Assembly: GCF_900197595.1 (NCBI RefSeq)
Contig: NZ_FZLO01000001.1
Location: 186,001-250,000 of the forward strand
DNA: 64,000 nt
Origin: Scatolibacter rhodanostii
Lineage (GTDB): Bacteria; Bacillota; Clostridia; Oscillospirales; Acutalibacteraceae
Reading direction: 5' to 3'
Shown: one piece after another, positions 8,741 to 17,482 of the stretch
Numbering within the stretch: position 1 is the first letter of the stretch
How the letters are laid out: each line of letters opens with the position of its first letter
Made by a program: the position numbers and the translations under genes
Notes under the pieces: model-generated
Told to the model about the DNA's origin: nothing
Databases searched by the model: none
What the model saw: the letters and a program-made list of their open reading frames with translations, nothing else

Positions 8741-9270
8741 ATCCTAAGATTCAAACTAAATATGCTGAAAAATCACAAAAGATGGTTGATTTACTTATGC
8801 AGATATTTGAAGAAAATGAAGATAAACTTGTGGACTTTTTTGAGGGGAACATTTCAGTAAAAGAAAAAGAAAACATCTTAAGAGAAATTGAAGCATATTC
8901 CAACCAAGAACTAACGGAGTTTGTCACAAGTTTCCTTGACTGTGATACTTCGGATATTAAAGAAATAATAGCGGAAAATGATGAAAAAATAGATGTCACT
9001 CCACTGCGTAACAATCAAGAAAAAAAGGAATTAATATATCATTTTCTAGCCTCACTCACTGCTGTTTTGGGTCTTGCCGCCTTGCTAGTAATATTAACAA
9101 TGCGAATTAACGCAACCGATACCATAAACAACACCTTAACTGTCATTGCTTTTTTATCTGTAATAATCAACTTACTTCTGAAGGAGTATTACAAATCCAA
9201 TTCTATAAGAAATATAGCTAATGAAAAGAGGAAAATTCAAAAAGATTTGAGCTTGTACAAAGAAATCTAA
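8740..9270 (+). pseudogene. C-terminal fragment of an unrecognised membrane protein
   Basis: From the break at about 8740 an open frame in a different phase runs to 9270. It encodes a charged, helical segment (first internal ATG 8782) and two predicted membrane helices near the end, around LAALLVILTM and VIAFLSVIINLL. There is no ribosome site at the internal ATG, so this is probably the 3' part of a gene whose start was lost in the same event that cut the permease. I do not recognise the family. Confidence 0.45.
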
Positions 9271-9350
9271 AATCCAATTTATTATAACATATGTTTTCAA
9301 GAGTTGTCGGCTGGCAGCTCTTTTTTCTTGCCTGAAAGGGGGCACTGCCT

Positions 9351-10751
9351 ATGGCTACCACTCGTCTAATTTCCATGCACCAGAACAAAGGCAAGAGCAT
9401 AGCACAGTGTATTTCTGACCGTACTGATTACGCTCAAAATCCCGATAAAACCAATGATGGCGAACTCATCAGCTCCTATGAATGTGACCCTCGCACGGTG
9501 CAGGGAGAATTTATGCTTTCTAAGCGGCAGTACCACCAAATAACTGGTCGAGAGCAAACCAATGATGTGATTGCCTATCAGATACGCCAATCCTTTAAGC
9601 CGGGGGAAATCACACCAGAGCTTGCTAATCAAATCGGCTATGAGCTTGGATTGAAATGGACAAAAGGAAAGTACGCTTTTATCGTTGCAACCCATGTTGA
9701 CAAGGCTCACATTCACAACCACATTATTTATAATTCCACCTCTCTGAACTGCACTAAAAAGTTCAGAGATTTTTTAGGCTCCGGCAGAGCTGTCGGAAAA
9801 ATTAGTGACCGCCTTTGCCTTGAATATGGACTGTCCATTATCGAAAATCCAAAGCGTGGGAAAACCAATTATGGCAAGTGGCTTGGCAATAAAAAAGCTC
9901 CCTCTTTCTCCGATAAAATTAGAGAAGCTATTGATGCGGTTCTTACGAAAAAGCCTGCCGATTTCAATACTTTTCTGCTTGAAATGCAAGCCGCAGGATA
10001 TGAAATTAAGCAGGGAAAACACATATCTTTTTTAGGTAAAGACCAGAAAAAGCCTATCCGTTTTCGCTCTCTTGGCGAGGGGTATTCTGAGGACGAAATC
10101 AGAGCCACTATCAAAGGAATTAAGCCGCTTACCTCCAAAAGAAAACCAACACAAAAACCTGTGCAGCGTATTAATCTGCTTGTGGATATACAGGCAAAAT
10201 TACAGGCAGGAAAAGGGGCAAGCTACGAACGATGGGCAAAGGTTTTTAACCTCAAGCAGATGGCACAGACTATCAACTTTTTATCAGAAAACAATCTCCT
10301 TGCCTATAAGGATTTGGAGCAAAAAGCTCAAACCACAACCTCTGCATTTAATGAGCTTTCTGCCAAAATCAAAGCTGCTGAAAAGCGTATGGGCGAGATT
10401 GCTGTACTGAAAACCCACATCATTAATTACGCAAAAACTCGTGATACTTATACCGCCTACCGTAAAGCAGGATATTCAAAAAGGTTTTATGAGGAATACA
10501 CTGCCGATTTGCTTTTACACAAGGCGTCAAAGGCAGCTTTTGATAAATTGCAGACGAAAAAACTCCCCACCGTCAAGACCCTCCAAGCGGAATATGCAGA
10601 GCTGCTCTCCACTAAGAAAAAAGCGTATGCTGAGTATCTGACTGTTAAAAAATCCATGCAGGAAGTCCAGACCGCAAAGGCAAACGTTGACCGCCTTTTA
10701 GGATATGATGACTCCTTGAAAGAGAAAGAAAAAACACAGGAACAGCGATGA
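9351..10751 (+). CDS. Mobilisation relaxase, Tn1549-like (MobP-type)
   Basis: This 466-residue protein nicks DNA at an origin of transfer and pilots the strand. It starts at ATG 9351 after AAAGGGGG. The three-His metal motif is visible at about residues 122-131 (HVDKAHIHNHIIYN), with conserved Tyr/Gly-rich context before it, and the C-terminal third is a helical, Lys-rich DNA-binding and coiled region. Size and motifs match relaxases of Tn1549-like and related mobilisable elements. No type IV secretion genes accompany it, so the element would need a helper. The hairpin cluster just downstream may belong to its transfer origin. Confidence 0.85.
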   Translation: MATTRLISMHQNKGKSIAQCISDRTDYAQNPDKTNDGELISSYECDPRTVQGEFMLSKRQYHQITGREQTNDVIAYQIRQSFKPGEITPELANQIGYELGLKWTKGKYAFIVATHVDKAHIHNHIIYNSTSLNCTKKFRDFLGSGRAVGKISDRLCLEYGLSIIENPKRGKTNYGKWLGNKKAPSFSDKIREAIDAVLTKKPADFNTFLLEMQAAGYEIKQGKHISFLGKDQKKPIRFRSLGEGYSEDEIRATIKGIKPLTSKRKPTQKPVQRINLLVDIQAKLQAGKGASYERWAKVFNLKQMAQTINFLSENNLLAYKDLEQKAQTTTSAFNELSAKIKAAEKRMGEIAVLKTHIINYAKTRDTYTAYRKAGYSKRFYEEYTADLLLHKASKAAFDKLQTKKLPTVKTLQAEYAELLSTKKKAYAEYLTVKKSMQEVQTAKANVDRLLGYDDSLKEKEKTQEQR

Positions 10752-10769
10752 GCTGACCTGTGTTTTATA

Positions 10770-10902
10770 GCCTCCGCAGGAGGCGTAGCCACTACCACAA
10801 GGTAGTGTTCAAATGGGGATTGGGGATACTCCCCAACAAGCAGATTTGCCAAAAATCCCGTCAGGGAATTTTGAGCAAAATCGCAAGGTGTGTACCACCT
10901 TG
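10770..10902. other. Hairpin cluster, candidate transfer-origin remnant
   Basis: Four inverted repeats occur in about 130 bases: GCCTCCGCAGGAGGC (10770-10784), CACTACCACAAGGTAGTG (10790-10807), GGGGA..TCCCC (10815-10834) and GCAAGGTG-TGTAC-CACCTTGC (10882-10902). They lie beside a relaxase gene and outside any gene, as an oriT would. No nick site can be identified by eye. Confidence 0.35.
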
Positions 10903-10949
10903 CCCTGCTTGCCAGTACAGTAAGAAAGGAATATTGGTTTAATAAAGTT

Positions 10950-11804
10950 TTATAAGTTACTAGCAAGTTTACGAGAAGCATTTCGGAATGAAGTAGGGGT
11001 CATTCCCTGTTTAGTAGTAAATTGCTTAATGAAATAGGTATCGTACTCAAATCCTGTCGAACGTGCAATTTCATTTAAACTCATTCCAGTATGGGTGAGC
11101 AACTCTTCTGCAACTTTTAATCGATATGATAATAGATATGACATTGCTGTACAATTACACCGTTTATGAAACATTTCATTGAGAGAAACGCGGTTGAGGT
11201 GAGCACATTGTGTTAAATCGTCTAAAGTAATTTTATTAGCATAGTTAGTGTGTATATATTCTAAAACCAAATCAACAGGTGATTGTCCATTTTCCGAATT
11301 TAAGCTTTCAATCAAACCTAACATTTGAATAAGATTTTTTTTGATTCTGCAAACCCAAAGTGAATCGCTTTGAGCAAATACTTCTGTTCCTATAATAAAA
11401 AACCAATCTAATAATTTTGAATATGCTTTTGTGTGAATAGCGGGCACTCCTGTATGCGTACTATCTCTTTGAAATAAAGATAACCCTGTGTGTATTTTTA
11501 AATTAGGCATAAAATAATCTTCGGTTCTTGAAATTGGTATCGTATTAAGAAAATCCGGGTCAAAGCTGAACGATTGAGCAGATACTTTCTCTCTTTCAAA
11601 GACTTGTATTTCATCAGTTTGTGACAAACAAAGTACTCCAGGTGCAGAAATTGCAATAGGACGATTATTCAACGTTCCTTTTATGCTCCCACTGGTGACA
11701 AATACTATAGTAAACCGATTCTGATATGGCAGCTCTTTAAAATCTTCTATGGCAAAAAAATCTATATTAACAGTCCTGTTTTTATATCTGTCTATTTGTG
11801 GCAT
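10950..11804 (-). CDS. AraC family transcriptional regulator
   Basis: This 284-residue regulator has an N-terminal cupin-like sensing domain (about residues 10-170) and two C-terminal helix-turn-helix motifs (about 185-280). The second motif is clear in LNEIARSTGFEYDTYFIKQF. It starts at ATG 11804 after AAGGAGAG and is transcribed away from a GAPDH gene that begins 177 bases off. Divergent placement suggests it controls that gene. The small molecule it senses is not evident. Confidence 0.85.
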   Translation of the reverse strand: MPQIDRYKNRTVNIDFFAIEDFKELPYQNRFTIVFVTSGSIKGTLNNRPIAISAPGVLCLSQTDEIQVFEREKVSAQSFSFDPDFLNTIPISRTEDYFMPNLKIHTGLSLFQRDSTHTGVPAIHTKAYSKLLDWFFIIGTEVFAQSDSLWVCRIKKNLIQMLGLIESLNSENGQSPVDLVLEYIHTNYANKITLDDLTQCAHLNRVSLNEMFHKRCNCTAMSYLLSYRLKVAEELLTHTGMSLNEIARSTGFEYDTYFIKQFTTKQGMTPTSFRNASRKLASNL

Positions 11805-11981
11805 AATTCTCTCCTTACAGATAGTATAGTTAAAATCTTCGTTTATTACATTGTACCACAGAAGCGCAAGCTATAAAATATTAATGTAACAAAAGGATAT
11901 AATATCAACATATTAGCCAACTTTTTACTATGTAAAGTTATGCTAAAATGATTTTTCAATTAACAAGGAGGAAAATAAATT

Positions 11982-12992
11982 ATGGCAGTAAAGGTTGCAA
12001 TTAACGGCTTTGGACGCATTGGTCGACTTGCTTTCAGACAAATGTTCTCCGCAGAGGGATATGAGGTAGTGGCAATTAATGACTTAACCAGTCCACAGAT
12101 GTTGGCTCATTTATTAAAGTACGATTCTGCACAGGGTCGATATTCTTTAGCTGATAAGGTGGAAGCAAAAGAAAGTTCTATTGTGGTAGCAGGAAAAGAA
12201 ATCGAAATTTACGCTCAAAAGGATCCTAAAAATCTTCCTTGGAGTAAGCTTGACGTAGATGTGGTTTTAGAATGTACAGGATTTTTTACATCAAAACAAA
12301 AAGCATCAGCCCATATTGAAGCAGGAGCTAAAAAGGTCGTTATCTCCGCTCCGGCTGGAAATGATCTGCCCACAATTGTTTATGGAGTAAACGAAAATGT
12401 TTTGAACAAAAATGATACGGTTATTTCAGCGGCTTCTTGCACAACAAATTGTTTGGCTCTGATGGTTGATGTACTTGATAAATTGGCTCCAATTGAAAAA
12501 GGATTTATGACAACGATTCACGCTTATACAGGTGACCAAATGACTCTTGACGGCCCTCATGCAAAGGGCGATTTGCGAAGAGCACGCGCAGCCGCCTTAA
12601 ATATCGTACCAACTTCTTCTGGTGCTGCCAAAGCAATAGGACTGGTAATTCCAAAATTAGAGGGGAAATTAGACGGTGTATCTCAACGTGTGCCAGTACC
12701 GGCTGGTTCGGTGACAGAGTTAGTCGCAGTAGTCAATGAGACGTTAAAGAAAGATGACATAAATACTGCTATGAAAGCGGCATCTTCTGATTCATTTGGA
12801 TATACAGAAGAACAGTTGGTATCCTCTGACATAATCGGTATAACATATGGTTCATTATTTGATGCTACGCAGACAAAGGTTACTTCACTTCCTGACGGGA
12901 AGTCTTTAGTTAAAGTTGTGGCATGGTACGATAATGAAAATTCGTATACAAGCCAAATGGTTAGAACAATTAAATACTTTGCTGAATTATAA
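11982..12992 (+). CDS. gap: Glyceraldehyde-3-phosphate dehydrogenase, type I
   Basis: This enzyme oxidises glyceraldehyde 3-phosphate to 1,3-bisphosphoglycerate with NAD in glycolysis. The protein has 336 residues, the normal length. The Rossmann start is [11 protein letters not shown], an Asp at about 34 (AINDL) favours NAD, the catalytic Cys is residue 153 (SCTTNC) and the activating His is residue 180 ([10 protein letters not shown]). It appears fully functional. It is preceded by AAGGAGG. It lies between mobilisation genes and an integrase and has a divergent AraC regulator, so it looks like cargo or a captured chromosomal pair rather than the cell's only copy. Confidence 0.93.
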   Translation: MAVKVAINGFGRIGRLAFRQMFSAEGYEVVAINDLTSPQMLAHLLKYDSAQGRYSLADKVEAKESSIVVAGKEIEIYAQKDPKNLPWSKLDVDVVLECTGFFTSKQKASAHIEAGAKKVVISAPAGNDLPTIVYGVNENVLNKNDTVISAASCTTNCLALMVDVLDKLAPIEKGFMTTIHAYTGDQMTLDGPHAKGDLRRARAAALNIVPTSSGAAKAIGLVIPKLEGKLDGVSQRVPVPAGSVTELVAVVNETLKKDDINTAMKAASSDSFGYTEEQLVSSDIIGITYGSLFDATQTKVTSLPDGKSLVKVVAWYDNENSYTSQMVRTIKYFAEL

Positions 12993-13088
12993 TATTAAAA
13001 CCGCATTGTAAAATTGTCTTATTGTGTTTAAAAGCAAATGGCGGTTTTGAACTAAAATCAAAGCCGCCATAACTAAATAAAATTATGG

Positions 13089-13113
13089 AGGTGTAATTAG
13101 TACACCTTTTTTT
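13089..13113 (+). terminator. Terminator downstream of gap
   Basis: AGGTGT and ACACCT pair around a 7-base loop and are followed by seven T residues. A second hairpin, ATGGCGG..CCGCCAT, lies just before it at 13038-13070. Confidence 0.65.
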
Positions 13114-13145
13114 GAGGATATGGCGGTATCTAAGGAGGTATCGCT

Positions 13146-13229
13146 ATGTTTTTATTTGGTTTTACAATATTGGTATATGGTAAGCAGTTAAAAAAAGTAA
13201 TCTACCTGCTCAAATCTATTACAGTTTAA
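13146..13229 (+). CDS. Small hydrophobic peptide, 27 residues
   Basis: An ATG at 13146 follows an ideal AAGGAGG eight bases upstream and opens a 27-codon frame (MFLFGFTILVYG at the start). The peptide is a short hydrophobic segment followed by basic residues. The strong ribosome site is the main support. Similar short frames are common in mobile elements of this group, but no function can be assigned. Confidence 0.4.
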   Translation: MFLFGFTILVYGKQLKKVIYLLKSITV

Positions 13230-13271
13230 TAGATATAAGACACTTATGCAAAATAATACATAAATATTTTC

Positions 13272-13307
13272 ATGCCCGATTGAGCTTTGTTCAGTCGGGC
13301 ATTTTTG
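13272..13307 (+). terminator. Terminator-like hairpin
   Basis: ATGCCCGA (13272-13279) and TCGGGCAT (13295-13302) pair and are followed by TTTTTG. It separates the small peptide from the sigma-like gene. Confidence 0.6.
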
Positions 13308-13387
13308 CGTTTATAGAGCCTCACTGCCGTTCTCCACCACCATCCTTTCGATTTCAGCAAACAAAAAAACGAAGGGATGGTAAGACC

Positions 13388-13810
13388 ATGAAAATAATTA
13401 ATTTAAAAGATTATTACCTCTACTACACGCAAGACACCTATGTAGAAGTATCTGACGAGCTGTTCGCTATTTTTGAGGAATCTGCAAGAGCTGAGGCAAC
13501 ATATGAGAGAAAGAAATACCGCTACAAAGCTCACTATTCTCTTGATCGTGGGGATGGAATTGAGCATGACATCTTGTTTGTTCCTCTCTCACCCGATGAG
13601 ATTTACGAACGTAAGCTCACAAGTCAGCAGCTCCACGCTGCCATTGCTTCTCTGCCGGACAAGCAGGCAAAGCGTATATATGCTCATTATTTTATGGGCA
13701 TGAGCAAGACAGCTATTGCCAAAGCAGAAGGTGTAAGTGAAAAAGCTGTCCGCATTGGTATCGAAAGAGGTTTACATACCATAGAAAAATATTTTAAAAA
13801 TTTCTCCTAA
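13388..13810 (+). CDS. Sigma-70 region 4-like factor of a mobile element
   Basis: This 140-residue protein carries a sigma-70 region 4 helix-turn-helix near the C-terminus (about residues 90-135: LPDKQAKRIYAHYFMGMSKT, then AIAKAEGVSEKAVR). No region 2 is present. It starts at ATG 13388; the longer upstream frame lacks a ribosome site. Proteins of this type regularly precede the serine recombinase in Tn1549-like and related elements and are thought to regulate element genes. It could also act simply as a DNA-binding regulator. Confidence 0.75.
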   Translation: MKIINLKDYYLYYTQDTYVEVSDELFAIFEESARAEATYERKKYRYKAHYSLDRGDGIEHDILFVPLSPDEIYERKLTSQQLHAAIASLPDKQAKRIYAHYFMGMSKTAIAKAEGVSEKAVRIGIERGLHTIEKYFKNFS

Positions 13811-14407
13811 ATCATGTTCCGTTTCCTACGGAAAAAAGTCAGGGTATATAGAGGGAGGTAAAATCTTCCCCCAGTTCCTTGACAATTGAATATACGGTAT
13901 TTTGAGTACGAAACTTATGTGGCTGAAAAGCAAAGCGATATAATGGGCAGCGCCATGATGACCGTTGTAACACCCCTGCCAAAAAAGGAAACCAAATAAT
14001 TGATGAGAGCCTTTAGGAGTAGGGGTATTACAGCAGTTGGAGCGATAAATGCAGCCATTAGACCGAACGGTGGCACATTCGCCGCAATAACACACATAAG
14101 GGATAATGATACTTTCTCACGACCTCCCACAGACTTGAGGGGGAGTTCCTGCGGTATGCGTAGCTTTTGGGACAAGCATATACGGTACCTTGGGACTATG
14201 ATGCCAAGCTAATGGCAGCTCAAAATATCCCCTTGCCGGGGTGCGTGGCAAATACGGCAAACTGATAAAACTAACCGCACCGCACTTTTGTTTTAAGCAA
14301 ATTTGCGGTGTGCTTGGTTTTACTATAAATGATACAGCGACAAACTTTTCATAAATCGTCGATACGCTTATACTTTATATAAGCAAGACACTTGGAGGTG
14401 ATTGCGA
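13811..14407. other. Non-coding stretch between sigma-like gene and recombinase module
   Basis: No convincing gene is seen in about 600 bases. Short open frames on both strands have no ribosome sites and contradict each other. The sequence has several short repeats and a GC-rich segment at 14228-14245. A cis-acting role in the element is possible but not supported by a specific motif. Confidence 0.4.
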
Positions 14408-14569
14408 ATGGAAAATATCAAAAATGCACCTGTTCCTACTGCTACTGCTGTTACACCACCTAATTCTTATGAGAAAACCAAAGCATATCAGGATTTTATC
14501 AATGTACTTTCTCAGATTATAGAAAAACATGGTGCAGAGGTCTTAGATGAAATCAATCGTGTTGTCTAA
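14408..14569 (+). CDS. Small protein, 53 residues, ahead of the recombinase
   Basis: ATG 14408 follows TTGGAGG and opens a 53-codon frame. The protein has a Pro/Thr/Ala-rich start (MENIKNAPVPTATAVTPPNS) and then a helical segment ending INRVV. It is placed immediately before the serine recombinase in the same direction. I do not recognise a family. The ribosome site and position make it likely to be real. Confidence 0.55.
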   Translation: MENIKNAPVPTATAVTPPNSYEKTKAYQDFINVLSQIIEKHGAEVLDEINRVV

Positions 14570-14608
14570 ACGAGCAGTGCTTATGGATTGATGTTTTCCA
14601 ATCATTGA

Positions 14609-16327
14609 TTGGAGGTCAACTATTATGAATCGGAGTGGAAAAAATGTGTACTTTACCCTCGTGTAAGTACCGAAATGCAGGTTGATGGGTTCAGCTTGGA
14701 CGGGCAGAAAAACAGCTTAAGGCGTTTTGCAGACAGAGAAGAAATGGAGATCGTAGACATTTACGAAGATGCTGGTAAATCCGGCAAATCCATAGAAGGC
14801 AGACCCGCTTTTAAACAAATGCTGTATGATATTGAAAATGGCTTGGAAATTGAATATATCTTAGTCTATAAGCTCTCCCGCTTTGGCAGAAATGCAGCCG
14901 ATATTTTAAATTCTTTGGAACACGTTCAATCCTTTGGCGTAAACTTAATTTGCATTGAGGAAGGAATTGATTCCTCGCAGACAAGCGGAAAACTTCTAAT
15001 CTCTGTGTTGTCTGCTGTTGCTGAAATAGAACGTGAAAATATCATAGAGCAGACAATGAACGGAAGAAAAGAAAAAGCCCGTCAAGGTGGCTGGAATGGT
15101 GGGTTTGCTCCCTATGGTTACTACCTCAAAGATAAGCAGCTCTATATCCAAGAAAATGAAGCAGAAGCGATACGAATTATCTTTGATAAATATGTAAATG
15201 GCAATATGGGATTTTATAAAATTGCAAACTATCTAAATTTGCAGGGTATCCCAAAAATCAAACGTGCCAACGGTACTCTTTCACAATGGAGTACGCATTT
15301 TGTCAGAATGATAATCGACAATCCTGTGTACACTGGAAAAATTGCTTTTGGCAGACGAACAAGAGAAAAGGTCAAAGGTACAAAAAACGAATACCGCCAA
15401 GTACACCAAGATGAATATATTATTGCAGACGGTCAGCACGAGGCTATCATAGATGAGGAACTATGGAATGAAGCGCATGAAAAACGTGAATTAACAGGCA
15501 TTAAATCCCCGTCCAAAATTGGTCGGGACAGGGCGCACTTATTAAGTGGTATTTTAAAATGCCCCAAATGTGGCGGCCCGATGTACACCAATAAACACGC
15601 TTGGACAAACAAAGACGGTACATATAAAGAAATTTACTATTATGTATGCAGCAAGGCTCGCACTGCACGGGGAAAAAGCTGTGATTATAAAGCCATGCTC
15701 AAAAAAACCGATATTGAGCCGCTTGTCATTGAGGCAATCAGAGAACTGATTAAAAATCAGGATTTTGCGACAGAAATCAAATCAAGGATAGGCAAGGAAA
15801 TTGATACTTCCACTTTAAATAGAGAACTCAAAAACTATGAAAATAAGCTTAGAGAAGTGGAACTCAATAAAACTCGTCTTGAAAATGAAATTGACAGTCT
15901 GCCGGAAGATACCCGTTTTAGAGAACGCAAGCTCCACGATATGACCCTCCGTCTTGATGGGCTGTATGACACCATCGTAGAGCTTGAAGAAAAAATTGAA
16001 GATGTAAAGCTGCGCCGCAAAGCCGTGGAGCAAGATGCCATCACACTGGAAAACATCTACACCCTACTGGAAAACTTTGATAAGGTATATGATAAAATCA
16101 GCGAGGAAGAGAAAAAATCTCTGATTTCTTCGTTAATCAAAGAAATAGAGATTTTCCCATGTGACAAGGCTGAATTGCCTTTGAAGTCTATTTTATTCAA
16201 TTTTCCTGTTTATAAAGACGGTGGAGATGTTTGTGGGTTTTTGTGGGATAAAAGTACGCACGTCTCATCCTGTTCGTCTAAAGGTAGGGAGATTTTGTCT
16301 TCGATATCAATTGTATCATACAGCTGA
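14609..16327 (+). CDS. Large serine recombinase rec1, frameshifted start and altered C-terminus
   Basis: This is the site-specific recombinase of the left element. The catalytic domain starts YPRVSTEMQVDGFSLDGQ, with the nucleophile Ser in RVST. A recombinase domain, a zinc ribbon (CPKCGG..YYVCSK) and a long coiled coil follow. The good start, ATG 14625 with GGAGG nine bases upstream, is in another frame. It enters the catalytic frame only after a -1 shift in the A6 run at 14639-14644, where zero-frame codons read A-AAA-AAT. The listed frame would otherwise need a TTG that coincides with the ribosome site. After STHV (about 16262) the frame reads into the antisense of another recombinase, so its native tail is missing. 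Confidence 0.8.
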   Translation: MEVNYYESEWKKCVLYPRVSTEMQVDGFSLDGQKNSLRRFADREEMEIVDIYEDAGKSGKSIEGRPAFKQMLYDIENGLEIEYILVYKLSRFGRNAADILNSLEHVQSFGVNLICIEEGIDSSQTSGKLLISVLSAVAEIERENIIEQTMNGRKEKARQGGWNGGFAPYGYYLKDKQLYIQENEAEAIRIIFDKYVNGNMGFYKIANYLNLQGIPKIKRANGTLSQWSTHFVRMIIDNPVYTGKIAFGRRTREKVKGTKNEYRQVHQDEYIIADGQHEAIIDEELWNEAHEKRELTGIKSPSKIGRDRAHLLSGILKCPKCGGPMYTNKHAWTNKDGTYKEIYYYVCSKARTARGKSCDYKAMLKKTDIEPLVIEAIRELIKNQDFATEIKSRIGKEIDTSTLNRELKNYENKLREVELNKTRLENEIDSLPEDTRFRERKLHDMTLRLDGLYDTIVELEEKIEDVKLRRKAVEQDAITLENIYTLLENFDKVYDKISEEEKKSLISSLIKEIEIFPCDKAELPLKSILFNFPVYKDGGDVCGFLWDKSTHVSSCSSKGREILSSISIVSYS

Positions 16328-17148
16328 TTATTGATGTTTAGTGGAATTTTAAATTGTATCCTACGAACCCAGCGTCCATCAGCCTGTCTTTCGGGATAGA
16401 TTTCTATTTTCTCAAGAATACTCTGCATGATTAATTTTTCGTCTTCATCTGGCATCTTATCCATTTCTTCAATCAGCATACTTAATATTTCATTGTATTT
16501 ACTTGCAGAAAAAGTGTCATTTCTGGCATTGTCCAGAGATAAAGAATTCGTAACTAGATTCTCATCAATCACTTTTATCTGTTCAAGCTGCATCCTCAAA
16601 ACACCCTGTATTTCATCATATAGTTCATCATACAAATCATCTTCTGGATTCAAAGCTCCCATTTTGGATAAAAGTTTTTTCTTCCTTGTCTCTAATTTTT
16701 GCTTCTCTGTTTGCAGTCTCTCCTGTTCTTGCAAAAGCTCCGAAAGATGATTGTTTGAACCTACACGCTTTAAAATTATCTCATTAAAATCCGAATCTGA
16801 CAGAACCCACTTTATAACAGCTTCAACCTCGGTGTTAATAATATCTTGCCTTATATGTGTTTTAAAAGAACATGGCTTTCCTGATGGATTTTTTCTGTTT
16901 TTGCAAATATAATACCACATATCTGTGTAGTAACCCTCAGCACCTTTTTTCTTTTTGCGGTTAACACTTCCATACATGGAAGCACCGCATAGGGGACACT
17001 TCACAATCCCTGAAAGAACATGTGCGTGTTCTAGGCTATGCGTTTTTTCAGGTTTGGAAGAACTAGAGGTTTCTTCTTCCGCTGCACAGGCAGCGACAGA
17101 AAAGACAGAAACCACGCAAAGTGCAAGAGCAATTAGTTTTTTAACCAT
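16210..17148 (-). pseudogene. Chimera: lipoprotein leader fused to serine recombinase C-terminus (rec2)
   Basis: The frame starts at ATG 17148 after AAAGGAG with a complete lipoprotein signal (lipobox VAACA; SSSSKP linker). This closely resembles the first residues of the lipoprotein at 47530-48822 and has a matching 5' flank. At about residue 36 it switches in frame to the C-terminal half of a large serine recombinase: zinc ribbon (KCPLCGASMYG, then YYICKNR), coiled coil and the end of the catalytic-domain-distal region. The recombinase catalytic domain is absent. It ends ETCVLLSHKNPQTSPPSL, the last part being antisense to rec1. It is probably the scar of a deletion inside element E2 and would export a recombinase fragment if expressed. 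Confidence 0.75.
16249..16268. other. Attachment-like joint between two elements
   Basis: TAAAAGTACGCACGTCTCA lies where rec1 (plus strand) and the rec2 fragment (minus strand) meet head to head. A near-identical string with G and T at two positions (TAAAAGGACGCATGTCTCA) lies inside rec3 at 33583-33601 in the same orientation. The centre contains the palindrome ACGT. This is read as a recombined attachment site. Confidence 0.5.
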
Positions 17149-17159
17149 GATACTTTCTC

Positions 17160-17275
17160 CTTTGATTTTGAATTGATACTACTAAGACAAGTGAAGTTTG
17201 CAAAAAGTTTTATGATTTACAAACTTTTTTAGTTTTTTTGATTTCGCCAGTTTTTCTCTCGGAACACGAAGTGTT
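17160..17275 (-). promoter_or_regulatory. Conserved upstream block of the lipoprotein/small-gene family
   Basis: The 5' flank contains CTTGTCTTAGTAGTAT, ATAAAACTTTTT and a small hairpin GAACAC-GAA-GTGTTC-like sequence. The same set recurs before the lipoprotein at 48822 (48842-48937). The small minus-strand genes at 49731 and 20072 carry most of it. It is probably a shared promoter with a common operator. Confidence 0.5.
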
Positions 17276-17482
17276 TTATCTTTTTAGGGAATAGAAATTA
17301 GTTATCCATAAACCAAATGCACAATATGTAAAACTAGTTATTCAAAACAAAAATGTATAATCAAATTTAGCTGTACTTTAAAAACTAACTGGATACAGAA
17401 TTGCTGATTTCTACAAACTTTTGTTATTCGATTTGCCGGAATTCAGCTCATACTTGTTTTTGTTATTTGTGATAACTTTAGC

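Noticed and set aside
10487-10981. 164-codon open frame antisense to the relaxase
   Set aside because: No ribosome site; composition is that of a shadow of the relaxase coding frame and hairpin cluster.
13915-14212. Overlapping open frames of about 70-90 codons on both strands
   Set aside because: No ribosome sites, both strands open at once and no recognisable protein features.
16210-17148. Functional novel membrane recombinase
   Set aside because: The catalytic serine domain is absent and the fusion point fits a deletion, so a decayed chimera is more likely.
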